From Stenotrophomonas acidaminiphila (GTDB lineage: Bacteria > Pseudomonadota > Gammaproteobacteria > Xanthomonadales > Xanthomonadaceae), in contig NZ_LDJO01000005.1 in NCBI RefSeq assembly GCF_001431595.1, positions 17,125 to 81,124 on the forward strand: a stretch of 64,000 nt of DNA, read 5' to 3'. The translations under genes were made by a program, and so were the position numbers. Shown here in pieces: positions 36,640 to 44,514 of the stretch; the stretch's first letter is position 1, and each line of letters begins with the position of its first letter. Below the pieces are notes generated by a model. The model worked only from the letters and a program-made list of their open reading frames with translations, had not been told where the DNA came from and did no database searches.

Positions 36640-36694
36640 AGACGCGACCTTTTAACAAGGACGGGCACCAGGCGCCCGGAAAGACGAGGTACCC

Positions 36695-38629
36695 ATGCGT
36701 TCTTGCTTTTCAAACCCCCTACCACGGTGGTTCATCGCCCTGCTGATTGCGATGAGCCTGCATGGTCTCGCCGCAGCCGCCCCGGCCGATGATGAGAAGG
36801 CACAAACCGTCGTCCACATGCTTGACTACGTTGGCGTGGACTACCCCGAGTTCGTGCAGGACGGCAAGGTTCTCAACGCCGAGGAATATGCGGAGCAACA
36901 GGAGTTCGCAACACAGATCGCGACGCTACTTGATCAGTTGCCCGCTGTGACCGAACAGCCTGCGCTGCTGCGGCAAGCTCGCGAGCTGATTGAGCGCATC
37001 GGGGCTAAGGCACCAGGCAGCGAGGTCGCTGCCCTAGCCGCGCGACTGCGCGCCGGGGTGATCCAGGCTTGGCAGCTCAGCGTGGCGCCACGACAAGCAC
37101 CCGACTTGACGCGGGGCGCGAGGCTGTTTGCCCAGCAGTGCACCACATGCCACGGCGCGCAGGGCCGCGGAGATGGGCCATTGGCCAAGGACATGCTCCC
37201 TCCGCCCAGCAACTTCCACGACGAGGCGCGCATGCGTCAGCGGAGTCTCTATGGTCTGTACAACACGATCACGCTTGGCGTGGGTGGCACGCCGATGCGC
37301 GCCTTCAATGAATTTTCCGAAGCCGACCGTTGGGCGTTGGCCTTCTTTGTGGGCGGCCTGCGAGCTAGCCCCGAGATCATCGCCCAAGGTGAGGCCGCAT
37401 GGCGCCAAGGGCAAAGTCAGCAGGCGTTCGATGCCCTGTCCACCCTGGTCACGAAGACGCCCAGCGAACAGGGAAAGGCCGGCTCGTCGCTGGACGCTGT
37501 ACGCGCTTACCTGACCCATCAACCACAGGCACTACAGTTAGCCGCGCCGGCGCCCCTGGCGGTCTCGCGCACCAAACTCGACGAGGCTGCGAAGGCGTAT
37601 GCGCGCGGCGACCGAGAATATGCGCGGCGGCTTGCAATCGCCGCTTATCTCGAAGGCTTTGAGCTTGTCGAATCGGCGCTTGACACCGTGAACGCTCCTC
37701 TGCGCGGCGAGGTGGAGCGGGAAATGATGACGTTGCGCGCTGCCATCGGAGACGGCCAGCCGCCCGAGGCCGTGGCTGCCCAGGTCGAAAAGACCAAGGC
37801 ACTCCTCGACCGCGCCGACGACGCGCTCTCCGGCAGTGGTTTGTCGTGGTCGACAGCGTTCGTGAGTTCTCTCTTGATTCTGGTACGCGAGGGGTTAGAA
37901 GCGATCCTTGTGCTGGCGGCCATCATCGCCTTAGTCGTGAAGACCGGACGGCGCGATGCCTTGCCGTATATCCACGCGGGCTGGATTGGGGCAGTGGCAC
38001 TTGCGGCTGTCACCTGGAGTGTGGCGCGCTATGTGATAAGCATCTCGGGAGCGAATCGAGAACTCACCGAGGGCATCACGGCGCTGCTGGCAGCGGCAAT
38101 GCTGTTGTACGTGGGATGGTGGTTGCATAGCAGATCGAACGCACAGGCCTGGAATCGCTTCATCCGCGAGCAGGTCGATGTGGCGCTCAACAAACGAACG
38201 CTATGGGCGATGGCCGGTATCTCCTTCCTTGCGGTGTACCGCGAGTTGTTTGAGGTAATCCTGTTCTACGAGACATTGTGGGTCCAGGCGGGAGCTGAAA
38301 GCCACGGCGCGGTGTTGTGGGGCGTCGCAGGAGCCACGCTTCTTTTAGTGCTGATTGGCGGGGCCATCCTGCGCTACAGCGTGCGCTTGCCAATCGGGCC
38401 GTTTTTTGCGGCGACTTCCGCTTTTCTCGCTTTGCTGGCAGTCGTATTCGTGGGCAACGGCGTCGCAGCTCTACAGGAAGCCGGCATGCTTGACTCAACT
38501 TCCGTTCGATTTTTTTCACTGCCGCTATTGGGCATCTATCCGACAGCGCAGGGCCTAGCGCTACAGGTGCTGACATTGATCTTGATCGCGGGTGGCTTGT
38601 GGTTCAACCGAACAAGGCAGAACTCTTGA
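36695..38629 (+). CDS. FTR1-family lead/iron permease with cytochrome c domain (PbrT-like)
   Basis: 644 aa. A signal peptide (about 1-29) leads into a periplasmic region with a c-type haem motif CTTCH (149-153). A C-terminal seven-helix membrane domain has the two FTR1 iron motifs REGLE (398-402) and RELFE (516-520). This fused layout is that of PbrT, the Pb(II)/Fe uptake protein of Cupriavidus metallidurans pbr operons. Uptake beside efflux ATPases fits a system that senses or detoxifies inside the cell. Metal preference cannot be fixed from sequence. Confidence 0.82.
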   Translation: MRSCFSNPLPRWFIALLIAMSLHGLAAAAPADDEKAQTVVHMLDYVGVDYPEFVQDGKVLNAEEYAEQQEFATQIATLLDQLPAVTEQPALLRQARELIERIGAKAPGSEVAALAARLRAGVIQAWQLSVAPRQAPDLTRGARLFAQQCTTCHGAQGRGDGPLAKDMLPPPSNFHDEARMRQRSLYGLYNTITLGVGGTPMRAFNEFSEADRWALAFFVGGLRASPEIIAQGEAAWRQGQSQQAFDALSTLVTKTPSEQGKAGSSLDAVRAYLTHQPQALQLAAPAPLAVSRTKLDEAAKAYARGDREYARRLAIAAYLEGFELVESALDTVNAPLRGEVEREMMTLRAAIGDGQPPEAVAAQVEKTKALLDRADDALSGSGLSWSTAFVSSLLILVREGLEAILVLAAIIALVVKTGRRDALPYIHAGWIGAVALAAVTWSVARYVISISGANRELTEGITALLAAAMLLYVGWWLHSRSNAQAWNRFIREQVDVALNKRTLWAMAGISFLAVYRELFEVILFYETLWVQAGAESHGAVLWGVAGATLLLVLIGGAILRYSVRLPIGPFFAATSAFLALLAVVFVGNGVAALQEAGMLDSTSVRFFSLPLLGIYPTAQGLALQVLTLILIAGGLWFNRTRQNS

Positions 38630-38666
38630 ACAGATGCCGCTTCGACCCTTGAACGCGGGAGACGCT

Positions 38667-38735
38667 ATGAAGCTAAATTACACGGGCTTCCTAATACGTT
38701 GGGGTCGAGTCCTTTCTCAAGTTATGCCGTCCTAA
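38667..38735 (+). CDS. Possible 22-codon leader peptide before the czcP-like gene
   Basis: ATG 38667 follows CGGGAG by 5 bases and reads MKLNYTGFLIRWGRVLSQVM then PS and stop, 15 bp before the ATPase start, which itself lacks a ribosome site. Coupled translation is possible. It may equally be chance. Confidence 0.3.
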   Translation: MKLNYTGFLIRWGRVLSQVMPS

Positions 38736-38750
38736 TGCGACCAACACAAT

Positions 38751-41246
38751 ATGACCAGCAAATTGCGCCTCGACATTCCCTTGGTACTGCCGCAGATCGC
38801 GGATGCGCAGGACGCCATCGTTCGACGCCTGATCGACGACCTGCAGGGCCGTGAAGGCATCGACAAGGTGCATGTACGAACGGCGCAAGACGATGCGCCG
38901 GCGCAGTTGTGTATCCACCATGATCCCGAGTTGCTGCCTCTGGGCCGCATCCGCGAGATCGTGCAGGCAGCAGGTGCGCAGATCACAGAACGCTTCGCGC
39001 ACGTGCTATGGCAGACCGAGGGCATCGGCCATGCGCGGCGCGCCAGGACGGTAACCGAGCTGCTGCGCGGGTTGCCGGGCGTGCTGGATGCAGAGGCCAG
39101 CGCGATGGGATTGGTTCACGTGGATTTCGACCGCCAGGCGGTCACGGAGCAGGCCCTCCTCAAGTCGCTTTCGGGTGCAGGGGTGAAGCGGCTTGAAGAT
39201 TCGACAACGCCGACGTCTGCGGTGCACGGCGAGCCGGGGCATCGTCACGAGCCGGGCGAGAAAGGCGAACATGGGCATGTGCATGGACAGGGAGGTCTGT
39301 TCGGCGCCAATACCGAAATGATTTTCGCGTTGGCCTGCGGTACGTTGCTGGGCGTTGGCGTGGCGATCGACAAGCTGATGACGGGCATGCCCGGCTGGCT
39401 GCCGCTGGCCTGTTTCGTTCTGGCGTATTTCTTCGGCGGCTTCTACACGTTGCGCGAGGCGATCGACAACCTCAAGCTCAGGCGCTTCGAGATCGACACG
39501 CTGATGCTGGTGGCTGCCGCCGGCGCCGCAGCGCTAGGTTCCTGGGCCGAAGGCGCGCTGCTGCTGTTCCTCTTCAGCCTGGGTCATGCGCTGGAACACT
39601 ATGCGATGGGCAGGGCCAAGCGCGCCATCGAGGCCCTGGCCGAGCTGGCGCCGGACACCGCGACGGTACGTCGTGACGGTCAGACAAAAGAGATTCCCGT
39701 CGAGGAACTGGTTGTCGGCGACATCGTCCTGGTTCGGCCCAACCAGCGCCTGTCAGCCGATGGCTTCATCGTGCAGGGCACCTCGGCCATCAACCAGGCT
39801 CCGGTCACCGGTGAGAGCATGCCGGTCGACAAACGCCCGGTCGAGGATGCCGCAAAGGCGCGCGCCCGACCCGACAGCGTGGATGCGGCGTCGCGCGTCT
39901 TCGCCGGCACCATCAATGGCGCGGGGGGCATCGAGGTGGAGGTGACGCGCCGCTCCAGCGAATCCGCCTTGGCGCGGGTCGTGAAGATGGTCAGCGAGGC
40001 GGAGACACGCAAGTCACCCACACAGCGTTTCACGGACAAGTTCGAGCGCATCTTCGTGCCAGCCGTGCTGGGGCTGGCCTTTCTGCTGCTGTTCGCCTGG
40101 GTTGTGGTCGATGAGCCGTTCCGCGACAGCTTCTACCGCGCCATGGCCGTGCTGGTGGCGGCCAGCCCCTGTGCGCTGGCGATTGCCACGCCCAGCGCGG
40201 TGCTTTCAGGTATCGCCCGGGCCGCGCGAGGCGGCGTGCTCATCAAGGGCGGCGCGCCACTGGAGGAGTTGGGCTCCCTCGATGCGATGGCCTTTGACAA
40301 AACCGGCACGCTGACCGAGGGCAAGCCCCGCATCACGGATGTGGTGACGGTCGATGGCACGAGCGAGGAAGAATTGCTGTCCGTGGCGGTGGCGGTCGAG
40401 TCGCTCAGCGACCACCCCCTGGCCGCCGCCATTGCGCGGGATGGGCGCGAGCGCCTGGGTGCAACGCAGCCATCGGATGCCGACGGCCTGCAGAACCTGA
40501 TCGGCCGCGGCGTTACCGCCAAGCTGCAGGGCGAGACAGTGTGGATTGGCAAGGTGGAGATGTTCGGCACCGAAGGCGTTCCTGCGCTGGGAGCCGCTGC
40601 CCAGACTGCGATCGAGCGTCTGCGCGAAAGCGGCCGCACGACCATGGTGGTGCGGCGCGGTGACCGCGACCTGGGCGCCATCGGGCTGCTGGACACGCCG
40701 CGCGCTGGCGCGAAGGAGGCCCTGCAGCAACTGCGCGACCTGGGCATCCGCCGCATGATCATGATCTCTGGCGACCACAAGAAGGTCGCCGAGGCGATCG
40801 CTGGCGAGGTCGGCTTGGACGAGGCCTGGGGCGACCTGATGCCCGAGGACAAGGTCGAGGCGATCCGCAAACTGCGGCAGACAACGAAGGTGGCGATGGT
40901 CGGCGACGGGGTCAATGACGCTCCGGCGATGGCCAACGCAACGGTAGGCGTCGCGATGGGCGCCGCCGGTTCGGATGTCGCGCTGGAAACCGCCGATGTG
41001 GCGCTGATGGCCGACGATCTCAAGCACCTGCCGTTTGCGGTGGGACTGAGCCGGCATACACGCTCGGTGATCCGCCAGAACGTGTTCGTCAGCCTGGGCA
41101 TCGTGGCGCTGCTGGTGCCGGCCACGATTTTGGGGCTGGGCATCGGCCCGGCCGTGGCCGTGCACGAAGGGTCCACCCTGCTGGTGGTGTTCAATGCGCT
41201 GCGGCTGCTCGCCTATCGCAATCCTGTCAAGAACTCGGCGGCATGA
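38751..41246 (+). CDS. P1B-4-type metal ATPase (CzcP-like)
   Basis: 831 aa. Two degenerate ferredoxin-like N-terminal domains lack CxxC; a His-rich linker (HGEPGHRHEPGEKGEHGHVH, about 163-182) follows. Membrane 6 has ASPCALAIATP (SPC at 472-474), D516 is in DKTGT, and membrane 8 has HEGSTLLVVFNALRLL. SPC plus HEGST defines the P1B-4 group (CzcP, CoaT), exporting Zn, Cd or Co. It lies 121 bp after the permease on the same strand and is probably co-expressed with it. Confidence 0.88.
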   Translation: MTSKLRLDIPLVLPQIADAQDAIVRRLIDDLQGREGIDKVHVRTAQDDAPAQLCIHHDPELLPLGRIREIVQAAGAQITERFAHVLWQTEGIGHARRARTVTELLRGLPGVLDAEASAMGLVHVDFDRQAVTEQALLKSLSGAGVKRLEDSTTPTSAVHGEPGHRHEPGEKGEHGHVHGQGGLFGANTEMIFALACGTLLGVGVAIDKLMTGMPGWLPLACFVLAYFFGGFYTLREAIDNLKLRRFEIDTLMLVAAAGAAALGSWAEGALLLFLFSLGHALEHYAMGRAKRAIEALAELAPDTATVRRDGQTKEIPVEELVVGDIVLVRPNQRLSADGFIVQGTSAINQAPVTGESMPVDKRPVEDAAKARARPDSVDAASRVFAGTINGAGGIEVEVTRRSSESALARVVKMVSEAETRKSPTQRFTDKFERIFVPAVLGLAFLLLFAWVVVDEPFRDSFYRAMAVLVAASPCALAIATPSAVLSGIARAARGGVLIKGGAPLEELGSLDAMAFDKTGTLTEGKPRITDVVTVDGTSEEELLSVAVAVESLSDHPLAAAIARDGRERLGATQPSDADGLQNLIGRGVTAKLQGETVWIGKVEMFGTEGVPALGAAAQTAIERLRESGRTTMVVRRGDRDLGAIGLLDTPRAGAKEALQQLRDLGIRRMIMISGDHKKVAEAIAGEVGLDEAWGDLMPEDKVEAIRKLRQTTKVAMVGDGVNDAPAMANATVGVAMGAAGSDVALETADVALMADDLKHLPFAVGLSRHTRSVIRQNVFVSLGIVALLVPATILGLGIGPAVAVHEGSTLLVVFNALRLLAYRNPVKNSAA

Positions 41247-41269
41247 ACGCCTGTACTGCGTGAAGCGTG

Positions 41270-41530
41270 ATGTACGGTGAATTTGCCGCAGAAACCTGCT
41301 TGGAGCATCGCCTTGTGGCCGATAAGCAGCGTGTGGCCGGCATCTACCGGCGCGTCGTCAGGCTGGCCAACGGGCGCTGCGCGATGCTCGACGACGGAAT
41401 GGGATTCTCGCTTGCGCCGTGGAAGCCAGTGATCGAGCAGCGTCCAGGACAGCACCTTGCCGCGACCGCGTGTGGCAGAGGGGTGCCCAGAGAAATCGAG
41501 AGGCCGCGCGGACTGGTCATGGGCCAACAC
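41270..41530 (+). pseudogene. Remnant of a DUF3363-type relaxase C-terminus
   Basis: The frame reads RVAGIYRRVVRLANGRCAML, then DDGMGFSLAPWKPVIEQRPG and IERPRGL. This matches the DUF3363 tail of plasmid/ICE mobilisation nucleases (pattern GTYRR...GRFAMIDDGLGF.LVPW.P.LE...RKRGL). Only about 85 residues survive and the N-terminal relaxase is absent. It suggests that the metal genes were once carried on another mobilisable element. Confidence 0.55.
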
Positions 41531-41565
41531 ATCGTCTGCCGGCTGTGGCTCCAGCAGGATACAAT

Positions 41566-41601
41566 AAACCGATTGACGGTCGGTTTTTTGTACAGCATAC
41601 T
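41566..41601 (+). promoter_or_regulatory. Promoter and inverted repeat upstream of blaI-like gene
   Basis: TTGACG (41573-41578), 17 bp, CATACT (41596-41601) is a good sigma-70 promoter. Its -35 box is the loop of an inverted repeat AAACCGA/TCGGTTT (41566-41572 and 41580-41586) followed by a T run. A longer relative of this repeat lies after the M56 gene at 43064. It may be the BlaI-type operator, a terminator for upstream genes, or both. Confidence 0.6.
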
Positions 41602-41635
41602 GCTAAATTCGAGTCAAAGCTCGGAGTTGACTACC

Positions 41636-42034
41636 TTGACCAATCACAGCGCACCAACGCTTGGCGATCTGGAAATCGCCGTGCTTGAAGACATCTGGCG
41701 TTTCGGCCCATCCGATACCAAGGCGGTGTACGCACGCATTGGACAGTCGCGCTCGATTTCCTTGAACACGGTGCAATCTACGCTGGAACGTCTATTTCGG
41801 AAGACCATGCTTCGGCGTGAAAAGATCAGTCATGCTTATGAATATTCAGCGCGAGTTTCGCGCCAGGAATTAATCCACAAGCTGGTCGAATCCACGGTGC
41901 GCCGTGTTGCAGGCCCGCAGCCGGATGTATTGCTGCGTGCCTTTGTCGATCTTGCTGCAAGAGCGGATGATGATCAGCTCAAGAGGCTTGAGGAGTTGAT
42001 TGCCCGCCGGCGTGCTGAATTGGATCAGACGTGA
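41636..42034 (+). CDS. BlaI/MecI/CopY-family repressor
   Basis: 132 aa from a TTG start at 41636 (GGAG nine bases upstream; another TTG at 41627 is too close to it). PTLGDLEIAVLEDIWRFGPS starts the winged helix of BlaI/CopY repressors; NTVQSTLERLFRKTMLRREK is the recognition part. The C-terminal dimer helix is short. In the classical system a BlaR1 peptidase cleaves the repressor; an M56 peptidase gene overlaps this stop by one base, so the pair likely forms a signal-controlled switch, here for metal genes. Confidence 0.8.
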   Translation: MTNHSAPTLGDLEIAVLEDIWRFGPSDTKAVYARIGQSRSISLNTVQSTLERLFRKTMLRREKISHAYEYSARVSRQELIHKLVESTVRRVAGPQPDVLLRAFVDLAARADDDQLKRLEELIARRRAELDQT

Positions 42035-43029
42035 TGACGAGTTATGGCCCACTACTTCAGTTTGCATTGCTGTCCGGCTTTGTGCTGGCGGTGACGCTTA
42101 CCCTGCTGATTGGAGCCTGTGAGCACCCGCTGCGTCGTGCGTTATCTGGGAGGACTCCTTCTCAGCGAGCACGGATATCTTGGTGGGCGCTGGTAACTCC
42201 GGCATTGGCGGGCATCGCCTACGTGCTTATGGCCCTTGCAATGCCGTCAATGTTTGAAGGTTCGGCTCGATTTGCCGCTGCCTGTTCTGCGCACGCTGAC
42301 ACGCTTCTGCATCTGTGCGTTTCGCACCCGAGCGGCAACAGTCAGAGTGCGTGGCTATGGGGGGCATTGGCGTTGCTGGTGGGATATGCCGCCTGGCTGG
42401 CGACACGGGCCGCAGCGGGGCTTTGGCGCGCTCGGCGAACTCTTGCCTCGCTGGTGCGTCTTAGCAGGCGTCCGGGACATCCTGAGAGACTTCGCGTACT
42501 TGATGTCGATCGGCCTATGGCGCTCGCCTGCGGCATCGGGCATGGCCACATCCTGCTTTCGACCTTATTGATGCGGCAACTTGACCCAACACAGTTGCGC
42601 GTGGTGCTAGCTCACGAACAGGCACACATCACCAATCGCGATGTTCTGCTTCGTTTAGTCGCTGCCGTATTGTCTAGCATCCAACTGCCAAGCACCCGTC
42701 GCCGATTGTTGCGTGATCTAGAACTCGCTTTGGAACAACGTTGCGATTTTGCTGCTGCGAATGAAGTGGGGTGTCGCGTCGCCGTGGCCGAAACTATCGT
42801 CGCGATGGAGAAGATATATCGGCAGCACGCCAGGGAACAGGCGCCATTCACGATGGCGTTCTTTTCCGATTTTGTTCCTGAGCGCGTCGAAGCACTGCTG
42901 TCGCCTAAGCAGTCGTCTGTCTCATATTTAGGGTTGATGCTAGGTATTCTTGTTCTAGCGTTTTGCAGCCTATCTGTAGGCTGGCTGCATTCTGCGACCG
43001 AATCTTTCATCACCATGATGCCCAGGTAA
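42034..43029 (+). CDS. M56-family (BlaR1-like) membrane metallopeptidase
   Basis: 331 aa. Several transmembrane helices (about 10-28, 50-70, 107-127 and a C-terminal one near 308-325) surround the gluzincin motif LAHEQAHI (HExxH at about 194-198), with a third ligand likely in the LELALEQRCDFAAANE helix. There is no penicillin-binding sensor domain, so the signal is not beta-lactam; metal or envelope stress is more likely in this context. It should cut the BlaI-type partner and so induce target genes. Confidence 0.82.
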   Translation: MTSYGPLLQFALLSGFVLAVTLTLLIGACEHPLRRALSGRTPSQRARISWWALVTPALAGIAYVLMALAMPSMFEGSARFAAACSAHADTLLHLCVSHPSGNSQSAWLWGALALLVGYAAWLATRAAAGLWRARRTLASLVRLSRRPGHPERLRVLDVDRPMALACGIGHGHILLSTLLMRQLDPTQLRVVLAHEQAHITNRDVLLRLVAAVLSSIQLPSTRRRLLRDLELALEQRCDFAAANEVGCRVAVAETIVAMEKIYRQHAREQAPFTMAFFSDFVPERVEALLSPKQSSVSYLGLMLGILVLAFCSLSVGWLHSATESFITMMPR

Positions 43030-43063
43030 GTTCATATGCGTGTGTTCTGTGTTTTTTTAGGCG

Positions 43064-43090
43064 AAAAACCGATCAATGATCGGTTTTTTG
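43064..43090. promoter_or_regulatory. 25-bp perfect palindrome with T run after M56 gene
   Basis: AAAAACCGATCA (43064-43075), A, TGATCGGTTTTT (43077-43088), then more T. It shares the AAACCGAT...TCGGTTTTTTG frame with the element before the blaI-like gene. As RNA it is a rho-independent terminator; as DNA it is a fine dimer operator for the RND operon downstream. Confidence 0.6.
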
Positions 43091-43165
43091 ATGATTCCGC
43101 CCGACGTGCGAGGACGGTCATCGCGCGGAATCGTTTGCTCGTCACCTGCCCTCGTGGGAGTTTTC

Positions 43166-43312
43166 ATGAATTTGATTGGTTTAACGGCCTTGGTGGTCGT
43201 TGGAACCCGCGATCCATTCACCCTACCCGTCAAACCTCTTTGGCTGAAAGAGGCCGTCTCCCGTGCTCCTCGGCGTCATTTGCATGGCCGACACGTCACG
43301 GGGGGCGCGTGA
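43166..43312 (+). CDS. Possible small protein upstream of RND operon
   Basis: 48 codons from ATG 43166 with GGGAG six bases before it. The N-terminus NLIGLTALVVVGTRDPF is mildly hydrophobic, the rest basic (SRAPRRHLHGRHV). No family recognised. The 368-bp gap 43030-43397 otherwise holds the palindrome above and no clear promoter. Confidence 0.3.
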   Translation: MNLIGLTALVVVGTRDPFTLPVKPLWLKEAVSRAPRRHLHGRHVTGGA

Positions 43313-43397
43313 GGTCACTCCCATGAAGCAGTCAAGACCCTGTTCGCTAGTTGCAGCGGCGCGTTGGAATTTTCGCGGAGTATTTATCGGAGCATCT

Positions 43398-44513
43398 ATG
43401 TCTTACCAATCTTCACTTTGGACGCGCACGCTCTGCGCTTTCGCAATCGCGCTCTCTCTCCCATCGGCGGCCTTGGCCGCCGACGAGTTCGCCGTTTCAG
43501 CCGCGCAAATGCAAGCCTTGGGCGTACAGCTACAACGCCTAGAAAAGCCTGCATCCATTCCGGGTATGACTTACCCAGCCCGCGTCGTGCTGCCTCCCTC
43601 GCAGGAGTACGTCGTCAGCGCACCGCTAGCCGGCGTCGTTGATCAATTGCTCGTCGGTCAGAACGAAGCCGTGAAGCCTGGCCAAGCTCTGTTGCGCTTG
43701 GTGAGCCCCGAATTGGGTGAACAGCAGCTCAAGCTGATGGAGGCAGCTTCGCGCAACCGGCTGGCGCAGAGGACGCTGCAGCGTGAGAAGCAATTGGCCG
43801 CAGAAGGCATCGTGCCGGATCGCCGGGCACAGGACGCGGAGACCGCCGCAGCGGAGGATCGAGCCAGACTACGCCAAGCGGAAGCCGCCTTGCGGCTGGC
43901 AGGTCTGGATGCGGCTTCCATTCGCCGCGTCGCCGAAGGCGGCGCCATGCAGGATGCGCTGGTCATCCGGGCACGCGCCGGGGGCACCGTGACCGACATC
44001 GGTATTAAAACCGGCCAGCGCGTCCAACAGTCCGATCCCCTGGTGCGTGTCGCCGACACAAGCAAGCTGTGGCTCGACATCCAGTTGCCTGTGGAGCGAC
44101 AGTCGCAGGTGACGGCTCGCGGCGGCCAGGTGAACGTCGTTGGTCGAGATACGAGTGCCGTCACGACGAGCCTGGGCACCACTGTCAGTGAAAGCCAGAC
44201 CGTCACACTACGCGCGGACGTCACGCGCGGTGCGCCGTTGCTGCGGCCCGGCGAGTTCGTACAGGTGCAAGTGGCGTTTGCCGGTGGTGGGGAAGGCTGG
44301 CCTGTGCCGGTCGCTGCCGTGGCGCGGCAGGGCGACAAGGCCTATGTATTCGTGCGAACCGAAACGGGCTTCTTGGCCACGCCGGTGGAGGTGCTGGACA
44401 GCGCCGGCCAGGCCCTGCGCGTCAAGGGCACGCTGCGTCCCGGCCAGCAGATCGCCATCACCTCCGTGATCGGCCTCAAGGCGGCTTGGCTCGGCAAGGG
44501 CGGGGGCAACTGA
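43398..44513 (+). CDS. RND periplasmic adaptor subunit (CzcB/CusB-like)
   Basis: 371 aa. A signal peptide (cut after PSAALA, about 26) is followed by beta-barrel and lipoyl-type segments (SAPLAGVVDQLLVGQNEAV, then IRARAGGTVTDIGIKTGQRV) that bracket an alpha-hairpin (about 95-180). This is the membrane-fusion layout of HlyD/CzcB proteins. It is shorter than CzcB and lacks its N-terminal His-rich stretch. CGGAG lies 4 bases before ATG 43398; in-frame upstream ATGs lack ribosome sites. It links the inner-membrane pump to the outer-membrane channel. Confidence 0.85.
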   Translation: MSYQSSLWTRTLCAFAIALSLPSAALAADEFAVSAAQMQALGVQLQRLEKPASIPGMTYPARVVLPPSQEYVVSAPLAGVVDQLLVGQNEAVKPGQALLRLVSPELGEQQLKLMEAASRNRLAQRTLQREKQLAAEGIVPDRRAQDAETAAAEDRARLRQAEAALRLAGLDAASIRRVAEGGAMQDALVIRARAGGTVTDIGIKTGQRVQQSDPLVRVADTSKLWLDIQLPVERQSQVTARGGQVNVVGRDTSAVTTSLGTTVSESQTVTLRADVTRGAPLLRPGEFVQVQVAFAGGGEGWPVPVAAVARQGDKAYVFVRTETGFLATPVEVLDSAGQALRVKGTLRPGQQIAITSVIGLKAAWLGKGGGN

Positions 44514-44514
44514 C

